DNA from: Methanosarcinales archaeon
GTDB lineage: Archaea; Halobacteriota; Syntropharchaeia; Alkanophagales; Methanospirareceae
DNA: 12,055 bases
Direction: 5' to 3'
NCBI GenBank assembly: GCA_030665925.1
Contig: DAOUYX010000032.1
Coordinates: 1 to 12,055, forward strand
A model generated the notes under the pieces. That model did not search any database, was not told the origin of the DNA, and was given only the letters and a program-made list of their open reading frames with translations. Position 1 is the first letter of the stretch. Each line of letters opens with the position of its first letter. Of the stretch, positions 1 to 5,947 are shown piece by piece. Both the position numbers and the translations under genes were made by a program.

Positions 1-1
1 T

Positions 2-1240
2 AAGTCGCATTTAACCATCCGCTCTGAGAACGGCTCTGCGAACTGCACCGTGGATGCATCTGATTCGAGCGACCACGTCTTTGACGTTAGTAAGGATTAC
101 GTGAACATCTCAGGGTTCACGGTTAAAGGGGCAACTGGTACATCTAAAGCAGGAATAAATCTTGGAAAAACCGGGGGTAACTGCAATTACTGCAACATTT
201 CCAATAATGTTGTAACGGGCAACAGATTCGGCATCTACGTGCATTCCACGAGTAAGCACGACACGCTTATGAACAACAATGTATCGAACAATAACTACGG
301 CATTCGCGTGCATTTTTCGGACTACAACAACCTCATGAACAACACAGTAAACTCGAACGACAATTACGGCATCTTCTTGTACTCTTCGACCCACAACAAC
401 CTCACGAACAACACAGTAAACTCGAATAAGGGTTCCGGTGATCACGGTGGCATCCGTGTGTCTGGCTCTAACAACAACATCACTGGCAACACCGTGAACT
501 CGAATACCAACTATGGTATCAAGATATATTCCACAGGGGGCGAGTACAACACGCTGAGGAACAACAGTATATCGAGCAACTACGACGGCATCTACTTGTC
601 TTCTTCGAGCAGCCACAACAACATCACGAAGAACACCGCATCGAACAACACCAACTACGATTTCTATTCAGACGAAAACTCGCATGATAACGTAATAGAA
701 GACCTCACGATTAGTAGCTACCCAACCACGATTTCCTTCACTTACGACAACGGTGTGAAGATAAAAGGCGTGGAGACCGCTCCACCTGACCCTGATGGGA
801 AGGTGAACATCAGCAAGTATGTGGATGCCACGAATGTAACTGCAAGTTCATGGCTCTTCTTGAATGTGAGTTATACAGATGCAAATGTTGCAGGCGTGGA
901 TGAATCAACGCTCAGAATGTGGAAATATGACGGAACAACCTGGACGGAAGTTCCAGCACCGAATGGGGTTAATACCACTGAAAACCAGGCATATGCAAAT
1001 ATCACGGAATTCAGTATATTCGCTCCTCTTGGGAACCTATCTGGAGGACTTCCCTGCACCTGCGGTGATATCTGCGTCAATGAAACTGGCTGGTGGCGCA
1101 ACGGCGGCGCGTTCAACGCGAGCGGAACTCCAATTCAAGCTACGGTGGACAACGCCAAGGCAGGGGAAACGATTTGCGTTAAGGACGGCTCGTACACCGA
1201 TAACGTTGATGTGAACAAGCTATTGACAATTCGTTCGTAA
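2..1240 (+). CDS. Beta-helix (NosD-type) surface protein, upstream part; 5' partial, ends at an in-frame TAA
   Basis: The reading frame is open to the left edge, so the true start lies outside the window; the GTG at 50 is only an internal codon. From about 95 to 700 the protein consists of irregular repeats of about 20-25 residues carrying N-N-x-[VI]-x-x-N and Y-G-I motifs, typical of right-handed parallel beta-helix (NosD/CASH) proteins. Asn-x-Ser/Thr sequons are very frequent, which fits a glycosylated archaeal cell-surface protein. A second module (719-1033) runs from Y-P-T-T-I-S-F to F-S-I-F-A-P-L-G and is repeated downstream. A linker with Cys residues (C-T-C-G-D-I-C) follows, then the start of a new beta-helix unit ending L-T-I-R-S before TAA. 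The frame continues unchanged after the stop, so this and the next entry look like one gene. The ligand or substrate cannot be told from the sequence. Confidence 0.8.
   Translation, partial: KSHLTIRSENGSANCTVDASDSSDHVFDVSKDYVNISGFTVKGATGTSKAGINLGKTGGNCNYCNISNNVVTGNRFGIYVHSTSKHDTLMNNNVSNNNYGIRVHFSDYNNLMNNTVNSNDNYGIFLYSSTHNNLTNNTVNSNKGSGDHGGIRVSGSNNNITGNTVNSNTNYGIKIYSTGGEYNTLRNNSISSNYDGIYLSSSSSHNNITKNTASNNTNYDFYSDENSHDNVIEDLTISSYPTTISFTYDNGVKIKGVETAPPDPDGKVNISKYVDATNVTASSWLFLNVSYTDANVAGVDESTLRMWKYDGTTWTEVPAPNGVNTTENQAYANITEFSIFAPLGNLSGGLPCTCGDICVNETGWWRNGGAFNASGTPIQATVDNAKAGETICVKDGSYTDNVDVNKLLTIRS
719..1033 (+). repeat. Intragenic module repeat, copy 1
   Basis: Encodes a segment of about 105 residues, from Y-P-T-T-I-S-F to I-F-A-P-L-G, that recurs at 1712-2029. 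Shared landmarks include K-V-N-[IV]-S-K-Y-V, S-W-L-F-L-N-V-S-Y, L-R-M-W-K-Y and N-G-V-N-T-T. The conservation is visible in DNA as well as protein, which suggests internal duplication followed by divergence. Confidence 0.85.
1238..1240 (+). other. In-frame TAA interrupting the surface-protein gene
   Basis: The codons L-T-I-R-S are followed by TAA and then N-G-S-A in the same frame. At the left edge the equivalent stretch of the previous module reads L-T-I-R-S-E-N-G-S-A, with GAG at 26-28 aligned to the TAA. A single G-to-T change from GAA would explain it. No frame change is involved. It may be a real nonsense mutation, a sequencing or assembly error, or a site of low-level readthrough. Confidence 0.8.
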
Positions 1241-1252
1241 AACGGCTCTGCT

Positions 1253-2542
1253 TTGACAATCGTGAACGCATCAAATCACAATTGGTATGTCTTCGAGGTA
1301 ACCGCAAATTACACGAACATCCGCGGATTTACGGTTGAAAATGCAACCGGAAGCGGGAAGGCGGGAATATATCTTAATAACACAAACCACTGTAACATCT
1401 CCAATAACAACGTAACGAACAATGAAGATGGCATCAGGCTGGGGCGTTCAAGCGACAACAACACGCTCACTAACAATATCGCAAACTTGAATACGTGGTA
1501 CGGCATCAGACTGTGCGATTCGAGCAACAACACGCTCACGAACAACACCGTAAACTCGAACAAACACTACGGTATCTGGCTGCATTCTACCTTGTCTTCT
1601 TCGAGTAACAACATTTTCACTAACAATACCGCAAGTAATAACACCATTTATGATTTCTACTCAGATAACCGTTCATATAACAACACGATGAAAGACCTCA
1701 CAATAGCCAGCTACCCAACCACGATTTCTTTCACTTACGATCAGGGAATAAAGATAAAGGGTGTAACGACTCCAAAGCCAGACCCTGCGGGGAAGGTGAA
1801 CGTCAGCAAATACGTGAATGCAACGAATGTAACAGCGGACTCGTGGCTGTTCTTGAACGTGAGCTATGAGGAATCAGATGTTCCGGCAGGTGGGCAGGAA
1901 TCATCACTGAGGATGTGGAAGTATAACGGGACCTCCTGGACGCAAGTTCCAGGTACAAACGGAGTTAATACAACAGGAAACTATGTGTATGCGAACCTCA
2001 CGGAATTTAGCATCTTCGCACCATTAGGTGATGACCCTGCAGTTACTACAATACCAACCGCAACGGGGACCGGCAACGTAACGATAACCACAAGTTCAGG
2101 ATACTTCTGCAACGAAACAGCAGCATTAAGTGCAGCAGATTTCCCTATCTTGCCTGATTCTGCTGTTACGTTCCATCATGGGTTCTTCAACCTCACTATC
2201 TGCGGACTTGACACATCTACTGCAGAAAACGTAACAATTAACTTCACGTTCCCAACGCCGATACCAACGAACGCGGAGTTATGGAAATACAATTCGAGCA
2301 ATGGAACCTGGTATCCGTATCCATTCGATAGTAACTATGGCGACAACGTCATTTCAATTACCATTACTGACAATGGTGCAGGTGATCATAACCCTGCACT
2401 TGGTGTAATAAACGATCCAAACGGGATAGGGTGGGGTGCAGGTGCAGTGGAAGTACCAGCGCTAACGCCAATCGGAATGCTCGCATTGATCGGCATATTG
2501 AGCGTGGTACTCGCAGTAGCAACGATGAGGAGAGAGGGATAA
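1253..2542 (+). CDS. Beta-helix surface protein, downstream part with choice-of-anchor-U-like domain and C-terminal membrane anchor
   Basis: This is in the same frame as the preceding entry and is probably its continuation; the TTG at 1253 has no convincing ribosome site and lies inside conserved repeat sequence. Residues about 20-145 are beta-helix repeats. Residues 154-259 (1712-2029) repeat the upstream Y-P-T-T-I-S-F to F-A-P-L-G module almost codon for codon. Residues about 272-392 resemble the choice-of-anchor U domain: paired Cys, a P-H-G-F/L-F-like H-H-G-F-F motif, a L-W-K-Y motif, and a late I-T-D-N-G-A-G-D. A short linker then leads to V-P-A-L-T-P-I-G and a hydrophobic segment (about 407-424) ending in M-R-R-E-G. 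This is a sorting/anchor tail like IPTL/PEF-CTERM signals. The protein is probably displayed on the cell surface with a cytoplasmic basic end. Confidence 0.8.
   Translation: MTIVNASNHNWYVFEVTANYTNIRGFTVENATGSGKAGIYLNNTNHCNISNNNVTNNEDGIRLGRSSDNNTLTNNIANLNTWYGIRLCDSSNNTLTNNTVNSNKHYGIWLHSTLSSSSNNIFTNNTASNNTIYDFYSDNRSYNNTMKDLTIASYPTTISFTYDQGIKIKGVTTPKPDPAGKVNVSKYVNATNVTADSWLFLNVSYEESDVPAGGQESSLRMWKYNGTSWTQVPGTNGVNTTGNYVYANLTEFSIFAPLGDDPAVTTIPTATGTGNVTITTSSGYFCNETAALSAADFPILPDSAVTFHHGFFNLTICGLDTSTAENVTINFTFPTPIPTNAELWKYNSSNGTWYPYPFDSNYGDNVISITITDNGAGDHNPALGVINDPNGIGWGAGAVEVPALTPIGMLALIGILSVVLAVATMRREG
1712..2029 (+). repeat. Intragenic module repeat, copy 2
   Basis: Second copy of the module at 719-1033, about 993 bases downstream and in the same frame. 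It directly precedes the anchor-U-like domain, so the gene reads as helix, module, Cys linker, helix, module, anchor. Confidence 0.85.
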
Positions 2543-2573
2543 ATTATATCTCCTCTTTTTTTATTTTTTGAAC
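2465..2573 (+). repeat. Direct repeat (anchor coding end plus terminator), copy 1
   Basis: Covers the end of the surface-protein gene from T-P-I-G-M-L-A-L-I-G to the stop codon, the T-tract and the following G-A-A-C. A clearly similar stretch of the same length (one codon different) lies at 3012-3121. The two copies flank the vapBC-like remnant. Confidence 0.75.
2556..2569 (+). terminator. Oligo-T terminator-like tract after the surface-protein gene
   Basis: A run of T broken by one A begins 14 bases after the stop codon. Oligo-T tracts without a stable stem are the usual intrinsic archaeal termination signal. A close copy lies at 3104-3117 after the duplicated anchor fragment. Confidence 0.55.
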
Positions 2574-2717
2574 TATAAAACAACCTCCACCCCTTTATCT
2601 CTAAATCCCATATCAAAGGTCATTATCTTATCAATGCCGTACAATTTCATCAGCGAAAGATTGGTGCAATCCGTAAAACTCATTTCAACTACTTTAAATA
2701 ATATCAATGAAAATCAT
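2573..2717 (-). pseudogene. VapC-like PIN toxin remnant with internal deletion
   Basis: On the minus strand an ATG at 2717 overlaps the stop codon of the VapB-like gene (ATGA), the classic vapBC coupling. It reads M-I-F-I-D-I-I and then hits a stop. After a shift of frame the sequence reads V-E-M-S-F-T-D-C-T-N-L-S-L-M and ends T-F-D-M-G-F-R-D-K-G-V-E-V-V-L. This is a recognisable C-terminal end of a VapC PIN-domain RNase, with the late acidic motif S-F-T-D and the T-F-D strand. VapC proteins are about 130 residues, so roughly 80 middle codons are missing and the frames no longer match. The toxin should be dead. The downstream T-tract of the neighbouring gene lies immediately beyond it on the opposite strand. 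Confidence 0.75.
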
Positions 2718-2950
2718 TTCGCATACAATATCTCATCCACTTCAACACTGCTTCTTTCTGTCCCCTCGCCCCAATCAAAAGGTTTCAAGTCTAAAAAATG
2801 CTTTTTCACTTCTCTCTTTTCACGCTCTTTCTCCAGCCAGGTCATCATCGCATTTGTAAGTGCATTCCCGAGTTTCATCCCCTTTCTAACCGATTCTGCT
2901 TTGAATTTCCTAAATACCTTCTCATCCACATCTCTTATCGTTATGGTCAT
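2714..2950 (-). CDS. VapB-like antitoxin
   Basis: A protein of 78 residues beginning M-T-I-T-I-R-D-V-D-E-K, followed by a helix with F-R-K-F-K-A-E and L-G-N-A-L-T-N-A-M-M-T-W-L-E-K-E. This is the pattern of archaeal VapB antitoxins, where an N-terminal strand and two helices form a DNA-binding dimer and the acidic C-terminal tail (here W-G-E-G-T-E-R-S-S-V-E-V-D-E-I-L) binds and blocks the VapC toxin. The ATG at 2950 is preferred to 2962 because a TATA-like box at 2971-2981 (read on the minus strand) lies about 26 bases upstream, which fits a leaderless message. It overlaps the broken toxin gene by four bases. With its partner deleted it may be an orphan antitoxin, either cross-neutralising another VapC or on the way to loss. 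Confidence 0.72.
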   Translation of the reverse strand: MTITIRDVDEKVFRKFKAESVRKGMKLGNALTNAMMTWLEKEREKREVKKHFLDLKPFDWGEGTERSSVEVDEILYAK

Positions 2951-2970
2951 AATTGTGAACATACCATCAA

Positions 2971-2981
2971 AGTATTTAAAG
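2971..2981 (-). promoter_or_regulatory. TATA-like box for the VapB-like gene
   Basis: Read on the minus strand this is CTTTAAATACT, centred about 26 bases before the ATG at 2950. This is the standard archaeal spacing for a transcript starting at the start codon. Confidence 0.45.
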
Positions 2982-2999
2982 ATCATCAACAGGGACATT

Positions 3000-3092
3000 A
3001 TGGCAAACGCTACGCCAATTGGATTGCTCGCATTGATCGGGATATTGAGCATGGTGCTTGCAGTAGCAACGTCGAAGAGGAAGAAGAAATAA
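3000..3092 (+). pseudogene. Orphan surface-protein anchor fragment
   Basis: A 30-codon stretch that starts M-A-N-A-T-P-I-G-L-L-A-L-I-G and ends K-R-K-K-K. It matches the C-terminal membrane anchor of the surface protein ending at 2542, but nothing upstream of it resembles the rest of such a protein. The frame happens to stay open back to 2568, but that stretch is antisense to the vapBC remnant. It is best read as the 3' end of a lost or displaced second surface-protein gene. Translation as a tiny membrane peptide cannot be excluded. Confidence 0.6.
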
Positions 3093-3121
3093 ACACGCTT
3101 CCTCTTTTTTGTTTTTTGAAC
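3012..3121 (+). repeat. Direct repeat (anchor coding end plus terminator), copy 2
   Basis: Imperfect copy of 2465-2573, sharing most codons of the hydrophobic anchor and the T-tract arrangement downstream. It has its own changes, for example a K-R-K-K-K ending instead of M-R-R-E-G, so it may come from a related gene rather than a recent duplication of this one. Confidence 0.75.
3104..3117 (+). terminator. Oligo-T terminator-like tract, second copy
   Basis: A T-tract broken by one G, 11 bases after the anchor fragment's stop codon. It is the counterpart of 2556-2569 and part of the same duplicated block. Confidence 0.45.
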
Positions 3122-3341
3122 CGGTCGGTGATGTGCATCCACCACAAGTAGGATGATAGTTATAACTTGTTCCACGTGTCCGGTGTAATTTCACAGCCTC
3201 TTCCACTTCCCGAACCATCATACGAAGCTGAGGCACGGAATACTCAGCATTTGAAGGAATTGCCTGCCAAGCGGTGCCGCCCATAAATAAGTCATAAACT
3301 GGTGGCGTGCGTGTACCGGAAAAACTTGTCATAAACGGCAC
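3122..3341 (-). pseudogene. Unidentified coding-like remnant, minus strand
   Basis: Between the anchor copy and the HicB-like fragment, the minus strand encodes a protein-like stretch in one frame. It includes W-Q-A-I-P-S-N-A-E-Y-S-V-P-Q-L-R-M-M-V-R-E-V-E-E-A (about 3170-3260) and a basic tail with H-P-T-C-G-G-C. It looks like genuine former coding sequence because of its amphipathic helix and C-x-x-C motif. I do not recognise the family. The frame stays open to 2976 only by running antisense through the anchor fragment, so its real end is unclear. Its upstream end overlaps the HicB-like fragment in another frame, so a frameshift or junction lies near 3310-3330. Confidence 0.35.
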
Positions 3342-3390
3342 ACGCCATCGCCCGCTCTACATACTCTGTTAGAACAAATCGTGTTTCCAT
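3292..3390 (-). pseudogene. HicB-like antitoxin N-terminal fragment
   Basis: An ATG at 3390 (minus strand) begins M-E-T-R-F-V-L-T-E-Y-V-E-R-A-M-A-C-A-V-Y-D-K. This closely resembles the start of HicB-family antitoxins, which continue with an acidic L-E-D-G-T-F-x-G-R-I-P strand. Here the similarity stops after Y-D-K and the frame ends after 32 codons. No HicA partner is visible. It begins only 10 bases beyond the stop of the srp54 gene on the same strand. Read as a truncated or frameshifted toxin-antitoxin remnant. Confidence 0.5.
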
Positions 3391-3399
3391 TTTCAGTAA

Positions 3400-4737
3400 T
3401 TACTTCATCATCTTCATCATTTTACCGATTGGCATCCCTTTCATCATCGGCATCTTCCCGCGTCCGGAACCCAACTGTTTCATCATCTTCTGCATCAGCC
3501 GGTGATATTTCAGCAGTGCGCTAACCTCCGCAGTGCTCGTGCCCGAACCACGCGCTATTCTGCGTAACCGCGAGCCGCCGATGACCTTCGGATCGTTCAG
3601 CTCCTCCTCCGTCATCGAATCCATCATCACCTTGAATTGCCCCAATTTATCTTCCGTTATTTGGTACATCTCGTCATTGAGATCCACGCCCAAGCCGCCC
3701 AACGGCATCATCTGCATTATCTTTTTAAACGGCCCCATCTTCCGCACCGCTTCCAACTGCTTATACAAATCCTTCAACGTGAATTTACCCTTCAAAATGT
3801 CTGCATCTACGTCCTTCTCCTCTAAACTCTCCTCCGCCATCTCGATCAATGACTTGAGGTCGCCCATTCCGAGCAACTGGGAGATGAACCGATCAGATTC
3901 AAATTTCTCGATGTCCTCCACCTTCTCACCCGTGCCGATAAACGTGATACCGGAATTCGTCTCTGATACCGCAGAGAGTGCTCCACCACCTTTCGCAGTG
4001 CCGTCCATCTTCGTTATAATAATGCCCGTAATCCCAACGGCATCGTCAAAAGCCCGCGCCTGCACCGATGCTTGCTGCCCTATGCTCGCGTCCAGCACAA
4101 GAAACCGCTGCTCTGGTCTTATCAGCTCCTCTATCTCCCGTATCTCATCTATCATCTCTTCTTCCAGTGCATGCCGCCCCGCGGTGTCTATGATTTTAAT
4201 ATCGTACTTCTCAAACCCTCTCACGCCGGCATTTACAATGTCCGTCACGCCCTTACCCGCTGGCAGATCTGCACCATCATAAAAAGGAACGCCAATGCTA
4301 TCGCACAATTGCCGTAGCTGATCGGATGCCGCCGGTCTGTACACGTCGGCACAGATAACCGCGGGTTTTAAGCCTTTCTTTTGAAAATACCGCGCAAGTT
4401 TCGCACACGACGATGTCTTCCCCGTGCCGTGCAGCCCGACCATCATTATCTTCTGCGACGCTAAAGGAACCTCAACACCCTTACCTATTATATTCATCAA
4501 CTCCTCATAGACCACCTTAATCACGTGTTCGCGCGGATTTAACGTTAATTTCTCCTTCAGACTCCGCTCGCGTATGCGATTTGAAAGCTCCTTCACCAGT
4601 GCAATCTTAACATCCGCCTGAATCAATGCTCGCTGTATGTTCCGCACTAACTCCTCAACCGTCTGCTTGTCTATCCGCTTCGCCATTGCGATCTTCCGAA
4701 TCGAATCTTTCAGCGAACTGCTTAACTTCCCCAACAT
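3400..4737 (-). CDS. srp54: Signal recognition particle 54 kDa GTPase (SRP54)
   Basis: SRP54 binds signal sequences emerging from the ribosome together with SRP RNA and SRP19. It delivers the ribosome to the membrane receptor FtsY by GTP-dependent pairing. The 445-residue length is standard for archaea. Residues 1-90 form the N-domain four-helix bundle. The G domain follows, with the P-loop G-L-H-G-T-G-K-T at 101-108, D-V-Y-R-P-A-A at 131-137, D-T-A-G-R at 184-188, T-K-M-D at 242-245 and the closing F-I-G-T-G-E-K-V-E-D-I-E. Residues from about 300 form the methionine-rich M domain with the RNA-binding R-I-A-R-G-S-G-T-S at 393-401 and a Met/Lys-rich tail. It shares its strand with the PhoU-like gene 87 bases upstream, so co-transcription is possible. 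Start chosen at 4737 because the next residues match the usual L-x-x-L-S-S-S-L family start. Confidence 0.97.
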   Translation of the reverse strand: MLGKLSSSLKDSIRKIAMAKRIDKQTVEELVRNIQRALIQADVKIALVKELSNRIRERSLKEKLTLNPREHVIKVVYEELMNIIGKGVEVPLASQKIMMVGLHGTGKTSSCAKLARYFQKKGLKPAVICADVYRPAASDQLRQLCDSIGVPFYDGADLPAGKGVTDIVNAGVRGFEKYDIKIIDTAGRHALEEEMIDEIREIEELIRPEQRFLVLDASIGQQASVQARAFDDAVGITGIIITKMDGTAKGGGALSAVSETNSGITFIGTGEKVEDIEKFESDRFISQLLGMGDLKSLIEMAEESLEEKDVDADILKGKFTLKDLYKQLEAVRKMGPFKKIMQMMPLGGLGVDLNDEMYQITEDKLGQFKVMMDSMTEEELNDPKVIGGSRLRRIARGSGTSTAEVSALLKYHRLMQKMMKQLGSGRGKMPMMKGMPIGKMMKMMK

Positions 4738-4824
4738 CTCCTACTACACCTTAATCTCCTCTTCAATAGTATTCAATATTATGATCATCAACATAATTGC
4801 CTATACGTTCATCCCGATTCGTCC

Positions 4825-5850
4825 TTAACACTCGGACTCTCCAGCCACCGTTATCCCCATGTTTATCGTTACCTCTGCTATATCCTCGCAATACCTCGCT
4901 ATTCGTCCCAGACTCTCCATAATAGAAAGAGCGTGTATCTTGTCGGTGGCGCGCCATTGTTCTGCCAGAATTCGCCCATTTATCTCCTCAACTTCCTCAG
5001 ACAACTTATTTGCATCCTCTATCGCCTCGTTCGCCTTTACTATATTCATATTTGATAATGAAGCGAGAGTCTTCGTGAAGAGGTTTCCCGTACGAGTGCC
5101 GATCTCTTTTATGCTCTTGATCCCCACCGCGGGACTCATCATCATAGAATTCCTTGCTATGCTCTCGACGTGATCGCCCATCCGCTCCATGTTCTTCACG
5201 ATGATCCGGTATCCCAGGCTATCTCGCTGCCTGCTCACCTCTATCTTCTTCGCAAGCTCGGGATCGCTTATCGCAGCCTTGAGCTGCCGAACGATGAGCA
5301 GATAAAACCTATCTATCTCGTTATCACGCTCTATAACATCCTTTGCACGGTTCTGATCGCCTTTTTCAAGCGCAGAAATCGCGTCTTCTAACATTGACAT
5401 TATGATCTCGGACATGCTCTGTATAGCATCGTGAAGCGTAAAGTCCTCATATTTCAAGAAACTTTTGAGCACTATCTCCTTTGACGATTCACCAACAACC
5501 TCCATGCCGATCAGCCGCTTCCTCACTTCATCCTTTATCCTCTTTCTCTCCTCCGCTTCAAACCCGCCCGGCGATAACAGCTTTACGACATCATAGCCAA
5601 CGAGGTAATGCGCGATGAGATACCTGAAGTTGCCCTCAAAGCTCTCTTTTTCCGAGAGCACGAGTTCAGCGTGTTTTATACGCTCTTCTTTCTCCCGCAA
5701 CGGAGTCAAGACGAGCGAGTCGTCACCACGTTGAATTAACGAGAGTTCATCTCCCTGCTTTACGCCCGCCTCTCGTGCCCATTTTATCGGAAGCGAGATA
5801 GTAAAAGTTGAACCCCCAGTGAGTTGTATTTTCCTCTTCTCCTCTTTCAT
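4825..5850 (-). CDS. AbrB-PhoU fusion, phosphate uptake regulator family
   Basis: A 341-residue archaeal-type PhoU protein. Residues 4-50 are a SpoVT/AbrB swapped-hairpin DNA-binding domain (I-Q-L-T-G-G-S-T-F-T-I-S-L-P, then G-D-E-L-S-L-I). From about 140 two PhoU three-helix bundles follow. Metal-binding-type motifs are visible as E-R-D-N-E-I-D (174-180), R-M-G-D-H (223-227) and R-Y-C-E-D-I-A-E near 318-325. In bacteria PhoU restrains the Pst phosphate transporter and the PhoR kinase. The archaeal fusion adds DNA binding, so a transcriptional role in phosphate control is inferred. No pst genes are in the window. A TATA-like box at 5872-5882 (minus strand) suggests a leaderless transcript starting at about 5850. 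It is divergent from the ARC-like gene, with which it shares a 97-base control region. Confidence 0.88.
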   Translation of the reverse strand: MKEEKRKIQLTGGSTFTISLPIKWAREAGVKQGDELSLIQRGDDSLVLTPLREKEERIKHAELVLSEKESFEGNFRYLIAHYLVGYDVVKLLSPGGFEAEERKRIKDEVRKRLIGMEVVGESSKEIVLKSFLKYEDFTLHDAIQSMSEIIMSMLEDAISALEKGDQNRAKDVIERDNEIDRFYLLIVRQLKAAISDPELAKKIEVSRQRDSLGYRIIVKNMERMGDHVESIARNSMMMSPAVGIKSIKEIGTRTGNLFTKTLASLSNMNIVKANEAIEDANKLSEEVEEINGRILAEQWRATDKIHALSIMESLGRIARYCEDIAEVTINMGITVAGESEC

Positions 5851-5871
5851 CCTCTTTCCTCTTTATATCTC

Positions 5872-5882
5872 TATATATATTT
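5872..5882 (-). promoter_or_regulatory. TATA-like box for the AbrB-PhoU gene
   Basis: Read on the minus strand this is AAATATATATA, centred about 27 bases before the ATG at 5850. The purine-rich bases directly against the ATG are too close to act as a normal Shine-Dalgarno site, which supports leaderless initiation. Confidence 0.5.
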
Positions 5883-5918
5883 GGTAGTATTATATAAAAA
5901 TACGGGTGTGGCATTGGA

Positions 5919-5930
5919 TTTTTATAAAAT
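5919..5930 (+). promoter_or_regulatory. TATA-like box for the ARC-like operon
   Basis: TTTTTATAAAAT is centred about 25 bases before 5950, so transcription would start at or within a few bases of the ATGs at 5948 and 5957. A second A/T-rich candidate (about 5888-5902) could give a longer leader. No Shine-Dalgarno-like sequence precedes either ATG, so a leaderless message is likely. Confidence 0.5.
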
Positions 5931-5947
5931 CAAGTACATATCTTTTA

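Noticed and set aside
240..700. CRISPR-like or satellite DNA repeats in the left region
   Set aside because: The periodicity is codon-phased and degenerate, explained by beta-helix protein repeats, with no identical repeat-spacer pattern.
1238..1240. Pyrrolysine recoding at the stop codon
   Set aside because: Pyrrolysine uses TAG. This codon is TAA, and the expected residue from the sister module is Glu.
2568..3092. A single plus-strand gene of 174 codons
   Set aside because: Most of it is antisense to the VapB-like gene and the VapC remnant. Only the last 30 codons (the anchor copy) resemble a protein.
2976..3341. One intact minus-strand gene of 121 codons
   Set aside because: Its second part is antisense to the surface-anchor copy and its first part overlaps a HicB-like fragment in another frame, so it is treated as a remnant.
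4738..4824. A separate promoter for srp54 in the gap after the PhoU-like gene
   Set aside because: The gap is A/T-rich, but no TATA box stands out clearly from the background at a fixed distance from the start codon.
5906..5947. GTG at 5906 as the start of the ARC-like ATPase
   Set aside because: The extra 14 residues are not coiled-coil-like, and this stretch contains the best TATA box. The ATG at 5948 (or 5957) fits promoter spacing.
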